Origin: Pseudomonas sp. Teo4
GTDB taxonomy: Bacteria; Pseudomonadota; Gammaproteobacteria; Pseudomonadales; Pseudomonadaceae
Reading direction: 5' to 3'
Length of the DNA: 64,000 bases
NCBI RefSeq assembly: GCF_034387475.1
Contig: NZ_JAXCIL010000002.1
Coordinates: 496,001 to 560,000, forward strand
The notes beneath the pieces are model-generated. The model saw only the letters and a program-made list of their open reading frames with translations, was not told the origin of the DNA and did no database searches. Shown here one piece after another: positions 36,258-47,769 of the stretch. The position numbers and the translations under genes are program-made. Position 1 is the first letter of the stretch. Every line of letters begins with the position of its first letter.

Positions 36258-37421
36258 TCAGGCCTTGGCCCGCTCTTCCAGGATTGCCACGGCAGGCAGG
36301 ACCTTGCCCTCGACGAACTCGAGGAACGCACCGCCACCGGTAGAAATGTAGGAGATATCGGCGCCAACGCCATATTTGTCGATGGCTGCCAGGGTGTCAC
36401 CGCCACCGGCGATGGAGAACGCGGCGCTGTCGGCGATGGCCTTGGCCAGCACCTTGGTGCCGTTGCCGAACTGGTCGAATTCGAACACGCCAACCGGGCC
36501 GTTCCACAGGATGGTCTTGGACGACTTCAGCAGCTCGGCGAAGTTGGCCGCGGTTTGCGGGCCGATGTCCAGGATCATGTCGTCAGCGGCCACGTCAGCG
36601 ATGGCCTTGACGGTGGCTTCAGCGCTCTCGGCGAATTCCTTGGCAACCACCACGTCCACTGGCAGCGGTACGCTGACCTTGGCGGCGATGGCCTTGGCGG
36701 TGTCGACCAGGTCAGGCTCGTACAGCGACTTGCCAACCGGGTGGCCAGCGGCAGCCAGGAAGGTGTTGGCGATGCCGCCACCGACGATCAGCTGGTCACA
36801 GACCGTGCTCAGGCTGTTCAGTACATCCAGCTTGGTGGAAACCTTGGAGCCGGCAACGATGGCCGCCATCGGCTTGGCCGGGGCCTTCAGGGCCTTGCCC
36901 AGGGCGTCCAGCTCGGCAGCCAGCAGCGGGCCGGCAGCGGCGACCTTGGCGAACTTGGCGACACCGTGGGTCGAACCCTCAGCGCGGTGGGCAGTGCCGA
37001 AGGCGTCCATGACGAATACATCGCACAGGGCTGCGTACTTCTGCGCCAGCTCGTCGGCGTTCTTTTTCTCGCCCTTGTTGAAGCGCACGTTCTCGAACAG
37101 CACCACGTCACCGGCCTTGACCTCGACGCCGTCCAGGTAATCGGCGACCAGCGGCACTTCGCGGCCCAGGGCCTTGCTCAGGTAGTCGGCAACCGGCTTG
37201 AGGCTGTTCTCGGCAGAGAACTCACCCTCGGTCGGGCGGCCCAGGTGCGAGCAGACCATTACCGCCGCGCCCTTTTCCAGGGCCAGCTTGATGGTCGGCA
37301 GCGCTGCCAGGATACGCGCGTCGCTGGCTACCACACCGTCCTTCACAGGGACGTTGAGGTCTTCGCGGATCAACACGCGCTTTCCTTGCAGGTCGAGGTC
37401 GGTCATCTTCAACACGGTCAT
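36258..37421 (-). CDS. pgk: Phosphoglycerate kinase
   Basis: 387 residues from ATG 37421, with AAGGA upstream. [15 protein letters not shown] is the phosphoglycerate-binding signature, followed by [14 protein letters not shown]. The C-terminal nucleotide site has [17 protein letters not shown] and [14 protein letters not shown]. The length is typical (387 in E. coli). It interconverts 1,3-BPG and 3-PG with ATP. It follows epd by 12 bases, so the two are co-transcribed. In this genus the enzyme works in lower glycolysis, Entner-Doudoroff flow and gluconeogenesis. Confidence 0.97.
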   Translation of the reverse strand: MTVLKMTDLDLQGKRVLIREDLNVPVKDGVVASDARILAALPTIKLALEKGAAVMVCSHLGRPTEGEFSAENSLKPVADYLSKALGREVPLVADYLDGVEVKAGDVVLFENVRFNKGEKKNADELAQKYAALCDVFVMDAFGTAHRAEGSTHGVAKFAKVAAAGPLLAAELDALGKALKAPAKPMAAIVAGSKVSTKLDVLNSLSTVCDQLIVGGGIANTFLAAAGHPVGKSLYEPDLVDTAKAIAAKVSVPLPVDVVVAKEFAESAEATVKAIADVAADDMILDIGPQTAANFAELLKSSKTILWNGPVGVFEFDQFGNGTKVLAKAIADSAAFSIAGGGDTLAAIDKYGVGADISYISTGGGAFLEFVEGKVLPAVAILEERAKA

Positions 37422-37433
37422 GAATGCAGTCCT

Positions 37434-38495
37434 TCAGGGCTGTTTGGTGCGGGTTGGGTGAACGACGTGCAGAAAATGTTCGGCAACGTCGAGCATACGG
37501 TTGGCGAACCCCCATTCGTTGTCGAACCACGCCAGCAGGTTGACCAGGCGAGGGCCTGAAACGCGGGTCTGGCTGGCATCGACGATGGCCGAATGCGGGT
37601 CATGGTTAAAGTCACAGCTGGCGTGCGGCAGCTCGGTATAGGCCAGCAAACCTTTCAACGGGCCCTCCAGCGCCGCCTCGCGCAGCACCCGGTTGACCTC
37701 GGCCGCGCTGGTATCGCGGGCGGTCTGCAGGGTGATGTCCAGGCACGACACGTTCACGGTCGGCACGCGTACCGCTTTGGCCTGAATTCGCCCGGCAAGT
37801 TCCGGAAGCAGGCGCTCGATACCACGGGCAAGGCCAGTGGACACCGGTATCACCGACTGGAAGGCAGAGCGCGTGCGGCGCAGGTCTTCGTGGTGGTAGG
37901 CGTCGATCACCGGCTGGTCGTTCATCGCCGAGTGAATGGTGGTGATCTGTACGTACTCGATACCGAACGCCTGGTCCAGCACACGCAACAGCGGCACGCC
38001 GCAGTTGGTGGTGCAGGAAGCGTTGGACACCAGACGCTCGCCGCCAGTCAGGCAATCCTGGTTGATACCGTAGACCACCGTGGCGTCCACATCCGACTCG
38101 CTGGCCATGGGCTGGGAGAACAAGACCCGCGGCGCACCGGCATCCAGGAAGCGCTGGCCATCGGCACGGGTGTGGTAGGCACCGGAGCACTCCAGCACCA
38201 GGTCGATGCCCAGGGAGGCCCAGTCGACACCCTCGGGGGTGGCGCTGCGCATTACTTTCACGCAGTCGCCATTGATATGCAGACAATCGCCGTCGACCTT
38301 CACCTCACCGGGGAAACGCCCGTGGGTGGAGTCGAAACGAGTCAGGTATTCCACGCTGGCCTGGTCGGCCAGGTCGTTCAGCGCAACGATTTCAAAACCG
38401 GCCGTCGCCCCTCGCTCGAACAGTGCGCGCAGGACACAGCGGCCGATGCGGCCGTAACCGTTGAGTGCAACTTTGTAGGGACGCGGATGGGGCAT
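37434..38495 (-). CDS. epd: D-erythrose-4-phosphate dehydrogenase
   Basis: 353 residues from ATG 38495. The GAPDH-like Rossmann start is KVALNGYGRIGRCVLRALFERG. The catalytic Cys lies in SNASCTTNCGVPLLRVLDQAF, and the His follows in ITTIHSAMNDQP. The QP after TIHSAMND, the length and the context with tkt and pgk separate Epd from GapA. It oxidises erythrose 4-phosphate to 4-phosphoerythronate for pyridoxal phosphate synthesis. A GapA-like role cannot be fully excluded from sequence alone. Confidence 0.93.
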   Translation of the reverse strand: MPHPRPYKVALNGYGRIGRCVLRALFERGATAGFEIVALNDLADQASVEYLTRFDSTHGRFPGEVKVDGDCLHINGDCVKVMRSATPEGVDWASLGIDLVLECSGAYHTRADGQRFLDAGAPRVLFSQPMASESDVDATVVYGINQDCLTGGERLVSNASCTTNCGVPLLRVLDQAFGIEYVQITTIHSAMNDQPVIDAYHHEDLRRTRSAFQSVIPVSTGLARGIERLLPELAGRIQAKAVRVPTVNVSCLDITLQTARDTSAAEVNRVLREAALEGPLKGLLAYTELPHASCDFNHDPHSAIVDASQTRVSGPRLVNLLAWFDNEWGFANRMLDVAEHFLHVVHPTRTKQP

Positions 38496-38544
38496 TCGTT
38501 GGCTCGCTAACGCATGATGGCTATTGGGGCCGCGTTGCGGCCCA

Positions 38545-38614
38545 TCGCGACGCAAGGCCGCTCCTACAAGGAACGGCGTGCGCAGAACCTTGTAGGAGCG
38601 GCCTTGTGCCGCGA
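38545..38614. repeat. Inverted repeat pair, type D REP
   Basis: Arms at 38545-38570 (GACGCAAGGCCGCTCCTACA) and 38589-38614 are near reverse complements, with an 18-base loop. The pair lies between tkt and epd. The arms share the CTCCTACA tail with the other REP families, but the core is different. Confidence 0.82.
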
Positions 38615-38646
38615 AACGAGGGCAAAGCCCTCGCCTTACGCCTTTA

Positions 38647-40644
38647 TTAGTCTTCCAGCAGCTCTTCAGCGGTACCCAGGATGTTGTCCAGGGTGAAGCC
38701 GAACTCCTCGAACAGTGCGCCAGCCGGAGCCGACTCACCGTAGGTAGTCATGCCGATGATACGACCTTCCAGGCCAACGTACTTGTACCAGAAGTCAGCA
38801 TGGGCAGCTTCGATGGCGATACGCGCACCGACTTCCAGCGGCAGCACCGACTGCTTGTAGGCAGCGTCCTGAGCGTCGAAGACGCTGGTGCACGGCATCG
38901 AAACGACGCGAACCTTGCGGCCCTGCTCGGTCAGCTTGGCGTAAGCCTGGGTGGCCAGGCCAACTTCGGAGCCAGTGGAGATCAGGATCAGCTCAGGCTC
39001 GCCGGCGCAGTCTTTGAGGACGTAACCGCCACGGGCGATGTCGGCGATCTGCTGGGCGTCGCGGTCCTGGTGCTGCAGGTTCTGACGCGAGAAGATCAGC
39101 GCCGATGGGCCGTCCTTACGCTCCAGCGCGGCTTTCCAGGAGACGGCGGATTCGACCGCGTCGGCTGGGCGCCAGGTGTCCAGGTTCGGCGTGCTGCGCA
39201 GGCTGGTCAGTTGCTCGATCGGCTGGTGAGTCGGGCCGTCTTCGCCCAGACCGATGGAGTCGTGGGTGTAGACGTGGATCACGCGCTGCTTCATCAGTGC
39301 CGACATGCGCACGGCGTTGCGGGCGTATTCCATGAACATCAGGAAGGTAGCGCCGTAAGGCACCAGGCCGCCGTGCAGGGCGACGCCGTTCATGATGGCG
39401 GTCATACCGAATTCACGCACGCCGTAGAACACGTAGTTGCCGCTGGCATCACCGGCTTCAACGCCCTTGCAACCTTTCCACAGGGTCAGGTTGGAGCCGG
39501 CCAGGTCGGCCGAACCGCCGAGGAATTCCGGCAGCAGCGGGCCGAATGCGTTCAGGGCATTCTGGCTGGCTTTACGGCTGGCGATGGTTTCGCCTTTGGC
39601 AGCCACTTCATTGATGTAGGCCTGGGCCTTCTCGGCGAAGTCGGCCGGCAGCTCACCGCTTTCACGGCGCTTGAACTCGGCAGCCAGCTCTGGGAAGGCG
39701 GCGGCGTAAGCGTCGAAGCGCTTGTTCCACTCAGCCTCGGCCTTGGCGCCAGCGGCCTTGGCGTCCCACTCGGCATAGATGTCAGCCGGGATTTCGAACG
39801 GGCCGTGGTTCCAGTTCAGTTCCTTGCGGGCCAGGGCGATTTCGTCGTTGCCCAGCGGAGCGCCGTGGCAGTCCTCTTTACCCTGCTTGTTCGGCGAGCC
39901 GAAACCGATGATGGTCTTGCAGCAGATCAAGGTCGGACGGTCGCTCTTGCGAGCGGTCTCGATGGCCATCTTGATTTCGTCGGCGTCGTGACCGTCGACG
40001 TTGCGGATCACCTGCCAGTTGTAAGCTTCGAAACGCGCCGGGGTGTTGTCGGTGAACCAGCCGTGCACTTCGCCGTCAATGGAAATGCCATTGTCGTCGT
40101 AGAAGGCGATCAGCTTGTTCAGGCCCAGGGTGCCGGCCAGCGAGGCGACTTCGTGGGAGATACCTTCCATCATGCAGCCGTCGCCCAGGAACACGTAAGT
40201 GTTGTGGTCGACGATGTTGTGGCCTTCACGGTTGAACTGGGCTGCCAGCACTTTTTCCGCCAGGGCGAAGCCCACGGCGTTGGCGATGCCCTGGCCCAGC
40301 GGACCGGTGGTGGTCTCGACGCCCGGGGTGTAGCCGTATTCCGGGTGGCCCGGGGTGCGGCTGTGCAGCTGGCGGAAGGCCTTGAGATCGTCGATGTTGA
40401 CGTCATAGCCGGTCAGGTGCAGCAGCGAGTAGATCAGCATCGAGCCGTGGCCGTTGGACAGCACGAAGCGGTCGCGGTCGGCGAAATTCGGGTTGCTCGG
40501 GTTGTGCTTCAGGTAATCGCGCCAAAGCACTTCGGCGATATCCGCCATGCCCATGGGGGCACCTGGGTGGCCGCTGTTGGCCTTTTGCACGGCATCCATG
40601 CTGAGGGCACGAATGGCGTTGGCACGCTCACGACGGCTGGGCAT
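38647..40644 (-). CDS. tktA: Transketolase
   Basis: 665 residues from ATG 40644, with AGGAG eight bases upstream. [32 protein letters not shown] is the diphosphate-binding start. [21 protein letters not shown] holds the GDG...N motif for thiamine diphosphate and Mg. [16 protein letters not shown] lies in the second domain. It transfers two-carbon units between pentose and triose phosphates. It opens the tkt-epd-pgk-(lipoproteins)-fba group on the minus strand. The gene is separated from epd by a REP pair, so linkage may be partial. Confidence 0.97.
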   Translation of the reverse strand: MPSRRERANAIRALSMDAVQKANSGHPGAPMGMADIAEVLWRDYLKHNPSNPNFADRDRFVLSNGHGSMLIYSLLHLTGYDVNIDDLKAFRQLHSRTPGHPEYGYTPGVETTTGPLGQGIANAVGFALAEKVLAAQFNREGHNIVDHNTYVFLGDGCMMEGISHEVASLAGTLGLNKLIAFYDDNGISIDGEVHGWFTDNTPARFEAYNWQVIRNVDGHDADEIKMAIETARKSDRPTLICCKTIIGFGSPNKQGKEDCHGAPLGNDEIALARKELNWNHGPFEIPADIYAEWDAKAAGAKAEAEWNKRFDAYAAAFPELAAEFKRRESGELPADFAEKAQAYINEVAAKGETIASRKASQNALNAFGPLLPEFLGGSADLAGSNLTLWKGCKGVEAGDASGNYVFYGVREFGMTAIMNGVALHGGLVPYGATFLMFMEYARNAVRMSALMKQRVIHVYTHDSIGLGEDGPTHQPIEQLTSLRSTPNLDTWRPADAVESAVSWKAALERKDGPSALIFSRQNLQHQDRDAQQIADIARGGYVLKDCAGEPELILISTGSEVGLATQAYAKLTEQGRKVRVVSMPCTSVFDAQDAAYKQSVLPLEVGARIAIEAAHADFWYKYVGLEGRIIGMTTYGESAPAGALFEEFGFTLDNILGTAEELLED

Positions 40645-40800
40645 CGCTAATCTCCTGGGGCTTGAATAGGTAGTGAAACGAAAAAAGGCGGCCATTTTCG
40701 CCCACAGGCGGGCTCGGGGGCAATGACGGATGGTCGCAGTCGGGCATTTTTCCTGTGATTGGCATCCATTTCGGGGGAAAAACAGGGATCGGTGGTGGAC

Positions 40801-40829
40801 TCTTCGCGGCTAAACCCGCTCCCACGGGT
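40801..40829. repeat. Single type B REP element
   Basis: One arm only: TCTTCGCGGCTAAACCCGCT followed by CCCACGGG. No partner is found within 200 bases. It lies between tktA and the sahR-like gene. Confidence 0.72.
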
Positions 40830-40873
40830 TCTGTGCCGTATTCAGAGTGCTGTGGCAACGCTCCGCTCATCAC

Positions 40874-40897
40874 CAATATCAAAACTTTTTGATATTG
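40874..40897. promoter_or_regulatory. 24-bp palindromic operator candidate upstream of the ArsR/methyltransferase gene
   Basis: Perfect 11-base inverted repeat CAATATCAAAA-CT-TTTTGATATTG ending 40 bases before ATG 40938. It is by far the most symmetric AT-rich site nearby. Such palindromes with the ATATCAAA half are what ArsR-type dimers bind, so it is the likely autoregulatory site for the regulator-metK unit. A TAGACT hexamer at 40924 may be the -10. Confidence 0.75.
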
Positions 40898-40937
40898 CTA
40901 TTGCGGGGGTAGCCCTGCCTGTCTAGACTGCCGCGTC

Positions 40938-41933
40938 ATGAACCTACGTGCGCAGCCCATTTCCATTCAGCGAAGCGACACACTGGCTGCCCTGTGCAAA
41001 GCCAGTGGTGACGAGCTGCGCCTGAATGTCCTGCGTGCACTGGCCAGCGACTCGTTCGGGGTGCTGGAGTTGGCGCAGATCTTCGACATCGGCCAGTCCG
41101 GCATGAGCCACCACCTCAAGGTGCTGGCCCAGGCAGAACTGGTGGCCACCCGCCGCGAAGGCAATGCCATCTTCTACCGTCGAGCCCTGCCTGACAGCCT
41201 TCGGCCAGGCGGTCGCCTGCATGCGGCGCTGCTCGAAGAGGTCGACGACCTGGCCCTGCCGGAGGCCGTATTGGCCCGAATCGCCCAGGTGCAACAACGT
41301 CGCGCGGCCACCAGCCAGGACTTTTTCCAGCGGGTGGAAGAAAAGTTCCGTGCCCAGCAAGACCTGATCGCCGGGCTGCCGCAGTACCGCGAAAGCCTGT
41401 TGGCGCTGCTCGACAATCTCAGCTTCACGCCCACGGCCAGTGCTCTGGAAGTCGGCCCCGGGGACGGTGGTTTCCTGCCCGACCTGGCTCGCCGCTTCAC
41501 CCAGGTCACCGCCATGGACAACAGCCCGACCATGCTCGAGCTGGCTCGCCAGGTCTGCGAACGCGAAGGCCTGGGTAATGTAAATCTGCAGTTGGCCGAT
41601 GCACTGGGTGCAACGGATGTGGAAGCCGACTGCGTTGTGCTGAACATGGTCCTGCACCATTTCAGCGACCCGGCCCAGGCCTTGTGCCAGTTGGCCAAAC
41701 GGGTGAAGGCCGGCGGCAGCCTGCTGGTCACCGAGCTGTGCAGCCATGACCAGAGCTGGGCGCGGGAAGCCTGCGGCGACCTCTGGCTGGGCTTCGAGCA
41801 GGACGACCTGGCCCGCTGGGCCAATGCTGCCGGGCTGACACCCGGGGACAGCCTCTATGTAGGCTTGCGTAACGGTTTCCAGATTCAGGTCCGACATTTC
41901 CAGCGGACGGCTGGCGACACTCACCATCGGTAA
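40938..41933 (+). CDS. ArsR-family regulator fused to a SAM-binding methyltransferase domain (SahR-like)
   Basis: 331 residues. Residues 10-100 are an ArsR winged helix (SFGVLELAQIFDIGQSGMSHHLKVLAQAELV). No CxC metal site is seen. Residues 150-320 are a class I methyltransferase fold with the SAM motif ALEVGPGDGGFL and VVLNMVLHHFSDPAQAL. This architecture matches SahR, which senses S-adenosylhomocysteine and represses methionine-cycle genes in Proteobacteria. metK starts 19 bases downstream, so the two form an operon. A palindrome lies upstream. Calling it SahR is inference; a methyltransferase-only role is possible. Confidence 0.82.
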   Translation: MNLRAQPISIQRSDTLAALCKASGDELRLNVLRALASDSFGVLELAQIFDIGQSGMSHHLKVLAQAELVATRREGNAIFYRRALPDSLRPGGRLHAALLEEVDDLALPEAVLARIAQVQQRRAATSQDFFQRVEEKFRAQQDLIAGLPQYRESLLALLDNLSFTPTASALEVGPGDGGFLPDLARRFTQVTAMDNSPTMLELARQVCEREGLGNVNLQLADALGATDVEADCVVLNMVLHHFSDPAQALCQLAKRVKAGGSLLVTELCSHDQSWAREACGDLWLGFEQDDLARWANAAGLTPGDSLYVGLRNGFQIQVRHFQRTAGDTHHR

Positions 41934-41952
41934 ATTTTAGGAACCCGTCGAG

Positions 41953-43143
41953 ATGAGCGAATACTCCCTTTTCACCTCCGAGTCCGTGTCCGAAGGGCAT
42001 CCGGACAAGATCGCCGACCAGATTTCCGACGCGGTCCTGGACGCCATCATCGCCCAGGACAAATACGCTCGCGTAGCCTGTGAAACACTGGTCAAGACCG
42101 GTGTCGCCATCATCGCCGGCGAAGTCACCACTTCCGCCTGGGTCGACCTGGAAGACCTGGTGCGTAACGTCATCATCGACATCGGCTACAACAGCTCCGA
42201 CGTCGGCTTCGACGGCGCCACCTGCGCCGTGATGAACATCATCGGCAAGCAGTCGGTGGACATCGCCCAAGGTGTTGACCGCTCCCGTCCGGAAGACCAG
42301 GGCGCAGGCGACCAAGGCCTGATGTTCGGCTACGCCAGCAACGAAACCGACGTGCTGATGCCTGCCCCGATCTGCTTCTCGCACCGTCTGGTCGAGCGCC
42401 AGGCCGAGGCGCGCAAGTCGCACCTGCTGCCATGGCTGCGCCCGGACGCCAAGTCCCAGGTCACCTGCCGCTACGAAAACGGCAAGGTCGTCGGTATCGA
42501 CGCGGTCGTTCTGTCGACCCAGCACAACCCCGAGATCTCGCAGAAAGACCTGCAAGAAGCGGTGATGGAGCTGATCGTCAAGCACACTCTGCCGGCCGAA
42601 CTGCTGCACAAAGACACCCAGTACCACATCAACCCGACCGGCAACTTCATCATCGGTGGCCCGGTAGGTGACTGCGGCCTGACCGGTCGCAAGATCATCG
42701 TCGACTCGTACGGCGGCATGGCCCGTCACGGTGGTGGTGCGTTCTCCGGCAAGGACCCGTCCAAGGTCGACCGCTCCGCCGCCTACGCTGGCCGCTACGT
42801 GGCCAAGAACATCGTTGCCGCCGGCCTGGCCGAGCGCTGCGAGATCCAGGTTTCCTACGCCATTGGCGTGGCCCAGCCGACTTCCATCTCGATCAACACC
42901 TTCGGTACCGGCAAGGTCTCCGACGACAAGATCATCCAGCTGGTGCGCGAGTGCTTCGACCTGCGTCCGTACGCCATCACCAAGATGCTCGACCTGCTGC
43001 ACCCGATGTACCAGGAAACCGCTGCCTACGGTCACTTCGGCCGTACTCCGCAGCAGAAGACTGTCGGCGACGACACCTTCACCACCTTCACCTGGGAGCG
43101 CACCGACCGCGCCCAGTCGCTGCGTGACGCTGCCGGTCTGTAA
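41953..43143 (+). CDS. metK: S-adenosylmethionine synthetase
   Basis: 396 residues from ATG 41953. [26 protein letters not shown] holds the ATP-binding His. [12 protein letters not shown] and [19 protein letters not shown] are the two family signatures, with the phosphate-binding Lys. The enzyme makes SAM from ATP and methionine. It is 19 bases after the SahR-like gene and is followed by a terminator at 43164-43197. The pair is therefore probably controlled by SAH level through the palindrome at 40874. Confidence 0.98.
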   Translation: MSEYSLFTSESVSEGHPDKIADQISDAVLDAIIAQDKYARVACETLVKTGVAIIAGEVTTSAWVDLEDLVRNVIIDIGYNSSDVGFDGATCAVMNIIGKQSVDIAQGVDRSRPEDQGAGDQGLMFGYASNETDVLMPAPICFSHRLVERQAEARKSHLLPWLRPDAKSQVTCRYENGKVVGIDAVVLSTQHNPEISQKDLQEAVMELIVKHTLPAELLHKDTQYHINPTGNFIIGGPVGDCGLTGRKIIVDSYGGMARHGGGAFSGKDPSKVDRSAAYAGRYVAKNIVAAGLAERCEIQVSYAIGVAQPTSISINTFGTGKVSDDKIIQLVRECFDLRPYAITKMLDLLHPMYQETAAYGHFGRTPQQKTVGDDTFTTFTWERTDRAQSLRDAAGL

Positions 43144-43163
43144 TTTTCCTACAGCGGCAAATG

Positions 43164-43197
43164 AAAGCCCCTGCCGAGCGATCGGCCGGGGCTTTTT
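43164..43197 (+). terminator. Terminator after metK
   Basis: Stem AAAGCCCC (43164-43171) with GGGGCTTT (43188-43195), and a further GCCGA/TCGGC inner stem. It is followed by TTTT and lies 20 bases after the metK stop. Confidence 0.9.
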
Positions 43198-43209
43198 CAT
43201 GACACATGA

Positions 43210-44988
<1,779 letters not shown>

Positions 44989-45119
44989 TTGAACCCCAAA
45001 AAACTTGTAGGAAAATACTTAGTTAAGAGGAGAAAACACCAACAAGGGTTTATAAATCCGCGAAACCAAGGCAGGATTTCTCCCAACTTTTGCTGCCCCG
45101 CCCCGTTTAGGAGGCCCTC

Positions 45120-45512
45120 ATGAAACGCGTTTCCACCCTCGTCCTGCTGGCAACACTCGGCCTGGTGGCCGGCGCCGCACAGGCCGCACAGCCAGATGAC
45201 GGCCTGACCGGTTGCGCCGCCAAGCGCAGCGCCATCGAGAATCAACTGAAAATTGCCCGCGATCACGGCAACAATGATCAGGTGGCGGGCCTGGAGGAGG
45301 CCCTGCGCGGGGTTGATAACTGCACCGACGCCAGCCTGCGTAAAGAGCGCGAACAGAAAGTGCTCGATGCACGCCATGAAGTGGCGCAACGCGAGAAAGA
45401 CCTGAAGAAAGCCGAGAAGAAAGGCGACGCGGAAAAAATCAACAAGCGCAAGGACAAGCTTGCGGAATCCAGGAAGGAACTACAGGAAGCAGTGGACGAG
45501 CTGGACCACTGA
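45120..45512 (+). CDS. DUF1090 family periplasmic protein
   Basis: 130 residues from ATG 45120, with AGGAGG six bases upstream. The signal peptide (VSTLVLLATLGLVAGAAQA, cut at AQA-AQ) is clear. The mature protein has a Cys pair (GCAAKRSAI and VDNCTDASL) and a highly charged helical second half, EVAQREKDLKKAEKKGDAEK, consistent with a coiled coil. This matches DUF1090/YqjC proteins, which have no known reaction. It ends 13 bases before a hairpin shared with the converging cytochrome gene. Confidence 0.87.
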   Translation: MKRVSTLVLLATLGLVAGAAQAAQPDDGLTGCAAKRSAIENQLKIARDHGNNDQVAGLEEALRGVDNCTDASLRKEREQKVLDARHEVAQREKDLKKAEKKGDAEKINKRKDKLAESRKELQEAVDELDH

Positions 45513-45524
45513 TCCAGGCAACTT

Positions 45525-45550
45525 CCCGCCTCACCCCAGCGCGAGGCGGG
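45525..45550. terminator. Hairpin between converging genes
   Basis: Eight-base stem CCCGCCTC (45525-45532) with GAGGCGGG (45543-45550) between the DUF1090 and cytochrome genes. No T-run follows. Confidence 0.6.
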
Positions 45551-45556
45551 TGCCCT

Positions 45557-46003
45557 TCAATGATTGCGAAACTCTGTGTGACAGGCCTTACAGGCTGCCT
45601 CGACCTTGTCCATCGGCGCCTTTAGCTGTGTAGCATCCAACGGCTGCACACGAGTGGCCCCCACCAACTCCCCGGTCACACCTTCCAGCTGCATGGCCAA
45701 GTCATGAAACCGCGCCTGTCGCTCCCAGACCTCAGGCCGCGCACTACTTTCCCCTTCATCCTTGACCTGCGGAAAATGCTGCCATGGCGCATGGGCCAGA
45801 CCATCGAGCTTGACCGCCCCGTCGGCAAACTTCACCCCATCGAACGGCAACCGTCCGCGCAGCATGCCGCCCATGTCTTCGCTGGTCTTGAGCATCTGCT
45901 TGAAGATCGCCTTGCGCTGCCCCAAGGGTGAGTTAGGATCGACACGGTCGCAGGCCACCAGGGACAGGCTGATCAGCAACACGGCTGTGAAACATTTGAA
46001 CAT
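45557..46003 (-). CDS. Cytochrome c'-like lipoprotein
   Basis: 148 residues from ATG 46003. There is no strong ribosome site. A lipobox (SLSLVAC, Cys18) follows the hydrophobic start. The single heme site CKACH is close to the C-terminus (ACKACHTEFRNH), the pattern of the cytochrome c' / c556 four-helix bundle. The family binds NO or acts in electron transfer in the periplasm. Here membrane anchoring is likely. It runs opposite to mltA, whose start lies about 115 bases away, and no partner oxidoreductase is adjacent. Confidence 0.8.
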   Translation of the reverse strand: MFKCFTAVLLISLSLVACDRVDPNSPLGQRKAIFKQMLKTSEDMGGMLRGRLPFDGVKFADGAVKLDGLAHAPWQHFPQVKDEGESSARPEVWERQARFHDLAMQLEGVTGELVGATRVQPLDATQLKAPMDKVEAACKACHTEFRNH

Positions 46004-46118
46004 CACGGTCACATTGGCAGAAGGAAAGGGCCGACAGTATCCTCGCCTGCTCGACAAAGACCAATACCCTTACGAAAAACAGGGGCAGCTGAGCCGGCTC
46101 CCCCTCAAGGATTCAACC

Positions 46119-47270
46119 ATGAAATCTGCTCTGCGCCACCTCGCCTGGGCGCTGCCCGCCCTGGCCCTGCTGGCCGGCTGCAACGGCGGCGAAAACGCCA
46201 AGCCCGAACCCCACGCCATTGCCACCTACGTGCCTGCCACCTGGAAAGACCTGCCCGTCGTCAGTGACAGCGATCTGCTGGCCGGTTTCCAGGCGTGGCG
46301 CAACGGCTGCGAGAAACTCAAGCGCGACCCGGTCTGGGCAGCGACCTGTGAAGCAGCCGCCGGGGTTCCTGGCGATGCAGCGCAAATCCACGCGTTCTTG
46401 CAGCAGAACCTGCAAGTGCTAGGCCTGCGCTCGGCCGAGAACAACGCCACCGGCCTGATCACCGGTTACTACGAGCCGGTCTACCCTGGCAGCCTGGAAC
46501 GCACCGAAGCGGCACATGTTGCGGTGTACGGCGTACCCGACGACATGATCGTGGTCGACCTGGCCAGTGTTTACCCGGAACTCAAGGGCAAACGCCTGCG
46601 CGGGCGACTGGACGGTCGCGTACTCAAGCCCTACGACACGGCCGAGGTGATCAACCGTGATGGCGTGAATGCACCGGTGCTGGCCTGGCTGACCGACCCG
46701 ATGGATTTGCAGTTCCTGCAGATCCAGGGTTCGGGTCGCGTCCAGCTGGAGGATGGCCGGCAATTGCGACTCGGTTATGCCGACCAGAATGGCCACCCCT
46801 ATCGCCCCATTGGTCGCTGGCTGGTAGAGCAAGGCCAGTTGAAGAAAGAAGACGTGACCATGGGGAGCATCCACGCCTGGGCACAGGCGAATCCGCAGCG
46901 GGTGCCGGAGCTGCTGGCCAGCAACCCCAGCTACGTGTTCTTCAGCGCCCGCCCGGACAGCAATGAAGGGCCTCGCGGGTCGCTCAACGTACCACTGACC
47001 GCTGGCTACAGCGTAGCAATCGACCGCAAGGTGATCCCGCTGGGCAGCCTGTTGTGGCTGTCCACCACTCGCCCTGACGGCTCGCCGGTGGTGCGCCCGG
47101 TGGGTGCTCAGGACACCGGCGGGGCGATTGCTGGCGAAGTGCGTGCCGACCTTTTCTGGGGCACCGGGCCTGAAGCGGGTGAGTTGGCCGGCAACATGAA
47201 GCAACAGGGGCAGATCTGGATGCTCTGGCCCAAGGACAAGCCGGTTCCAGAAGTGCCTAAAGTACCTTGA
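46119..47270 (+). CDS. mltA: Membrane-bound lytic murein transglycosylase A
   Basis: 383 residues from ATG 46119, with AAGG eight bases upstream. The lipobox is ALLAGC (Cys about 22). GLITGYYEPVYPGSLER is the first conserved part of the substrate groove. The C-terminal 3D domain contains PVGAQDTGGAIAGEVRADLFWG, with the catalytic Asp in DTGG. MltA cleaves the MurNAc-GlcNAc bond to give 1,6-anhydro muropeptides at the outer membrane. A degenerate REP pair follows it. Confidence 0.95.
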   Translation: MKSALRHLAWALPALALLAGCNGGENAKPEPHAIATYVPATWKDLPVVSDSDLLAGFQAWRNGCEKLKRDPVWAATCEAAAGVPGDAAQIHAFLQQNLQVLGLRSAENNATGLITGYYEPVYPGSLERTEAAHVAVYGVPDDMIVVDLASVYPELKGKRLRGRLDGRVLKPYDTAEVINRDGVNAPVLAWLTDPMDLQFLQIQGSGRVQLEDGRQLRLGYADQNGHPYRPIGRWLVEQGQLKKEDVTMGSIHAWAQANPQRVPELLASNPSYVFFSARPDSNEGPRGSLNVPLTAGYSVAIDRKVIPLGSLLWLSTTRPDGSPVVRPVGAQDTGGAIAGEVRADLFWGTGPEAGELAGNMKQQGQIWMLWPKDKPVPEVPKVP

Positions 47271-47285
47271 GACCGCGTTGATTTA

Positions 47286-47336
47286 ATCGCCGGCAAGCCG
47301 GCTCCTACACGATCTGCGTAGGACCGGCTTACCGAC
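47286..47336. repeat. Type A REP pair, second arm degenerate
   Basis: The first arm at 47286-47309 is intact (ATCGCCGGCAAGCCGGCTCC). The second arm at 47318-47336 (GTAGGACCGGCTTACCGAC) has several changes. Confidence 0.75.
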
Positions 47337-47354
47337 CATCAGGGCGGCACGATC

Positions 47355-47741
47355 TCAGATGGAAACCACGAAGAACGACACGATCAGCGCCAACCCGGCA
47401 AACCACACCAGCGACCGCAAGGCAGCCCAATCGGCCAGGTAGCAGATGATGTAAAGCAACCGGCTGGTGATATAGAGCACCGCCAGCACATCCTGGGTCA
47501 CCTGCTCGGCATTGCCGACGATATCGGCCACCAACACCGCCGCCGCAAATGCCGGAAACGCCTCATAACCGTTCTGCTGAGCGGCATTGGCCCGACGCGG
47601 CAACCCCGACAGCGTGTCGAGAAACGCGCGAGGGTCGTGATTGTCCTTCAAGCCAAAACGGCCACTGCTCGCCTTGGCAATCAACGCACACAGCGGCGGC
47701 AACACAAGCGCGATCAGGATGCACCACAGGGCAACGGTCAT
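47355..47741 (-). CDS. MAPEG family membrane protein
   Basis: 128 residues with four helices. RANAAQQNGYEAFPAFAAAVLVADI is the MAPEG signature, with the conserved Asn/Glu/Phe/Ala spacing, and YITSRLLYIICYLADWAALRSLVWFAG is the closing part. Human relatives are glutathione-dependent eicosanoid enzymes. Bacterial ones have largely unassigned reactions. It lies 28 bases downstream of the EamA transporter gene on the same strand, so they are likely co-transcribed. Confidence 0.88.
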   Translation of the reverse strand: MTVALWCILIALVLPPLCALIAKASSGRFGLKDNHDPRAFLDTLSGLPRRANAAQQNGYEAFPAFAAAVLVADIVGNAEQVTQDVLAVLYITSRLLYIICYLADWAALRSLVWFAGLALIVSFFVVSI

Positions 47742-47769
47742 GGACAGGACTCCTTGTTCATTGGTTGGG

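Noticed and set aside
38800..40650. A 616-codon plus-strand frame over tktA
   Set aside because: Antisense artefact of codon bias; the minus strand encodes a complete transketolase.
40801..40829. Single REP considered as an operator of the tktA/sahR-like region
   Set aside because: It belongs to the type B REP family seen at several unrelated loci. The better operator candidate is the palindrome at 40874.
42239..42433. Minus-strand frame inside metK
   Set aside because: Shadow of metK; Arg/Ala/Gly-rich and without a start signal.
45525..45550. Considered as a transposon end or attachment site
   Set aside because: It is only an eight-pair hairpin between converging genes, with no second copy or mobile gene.
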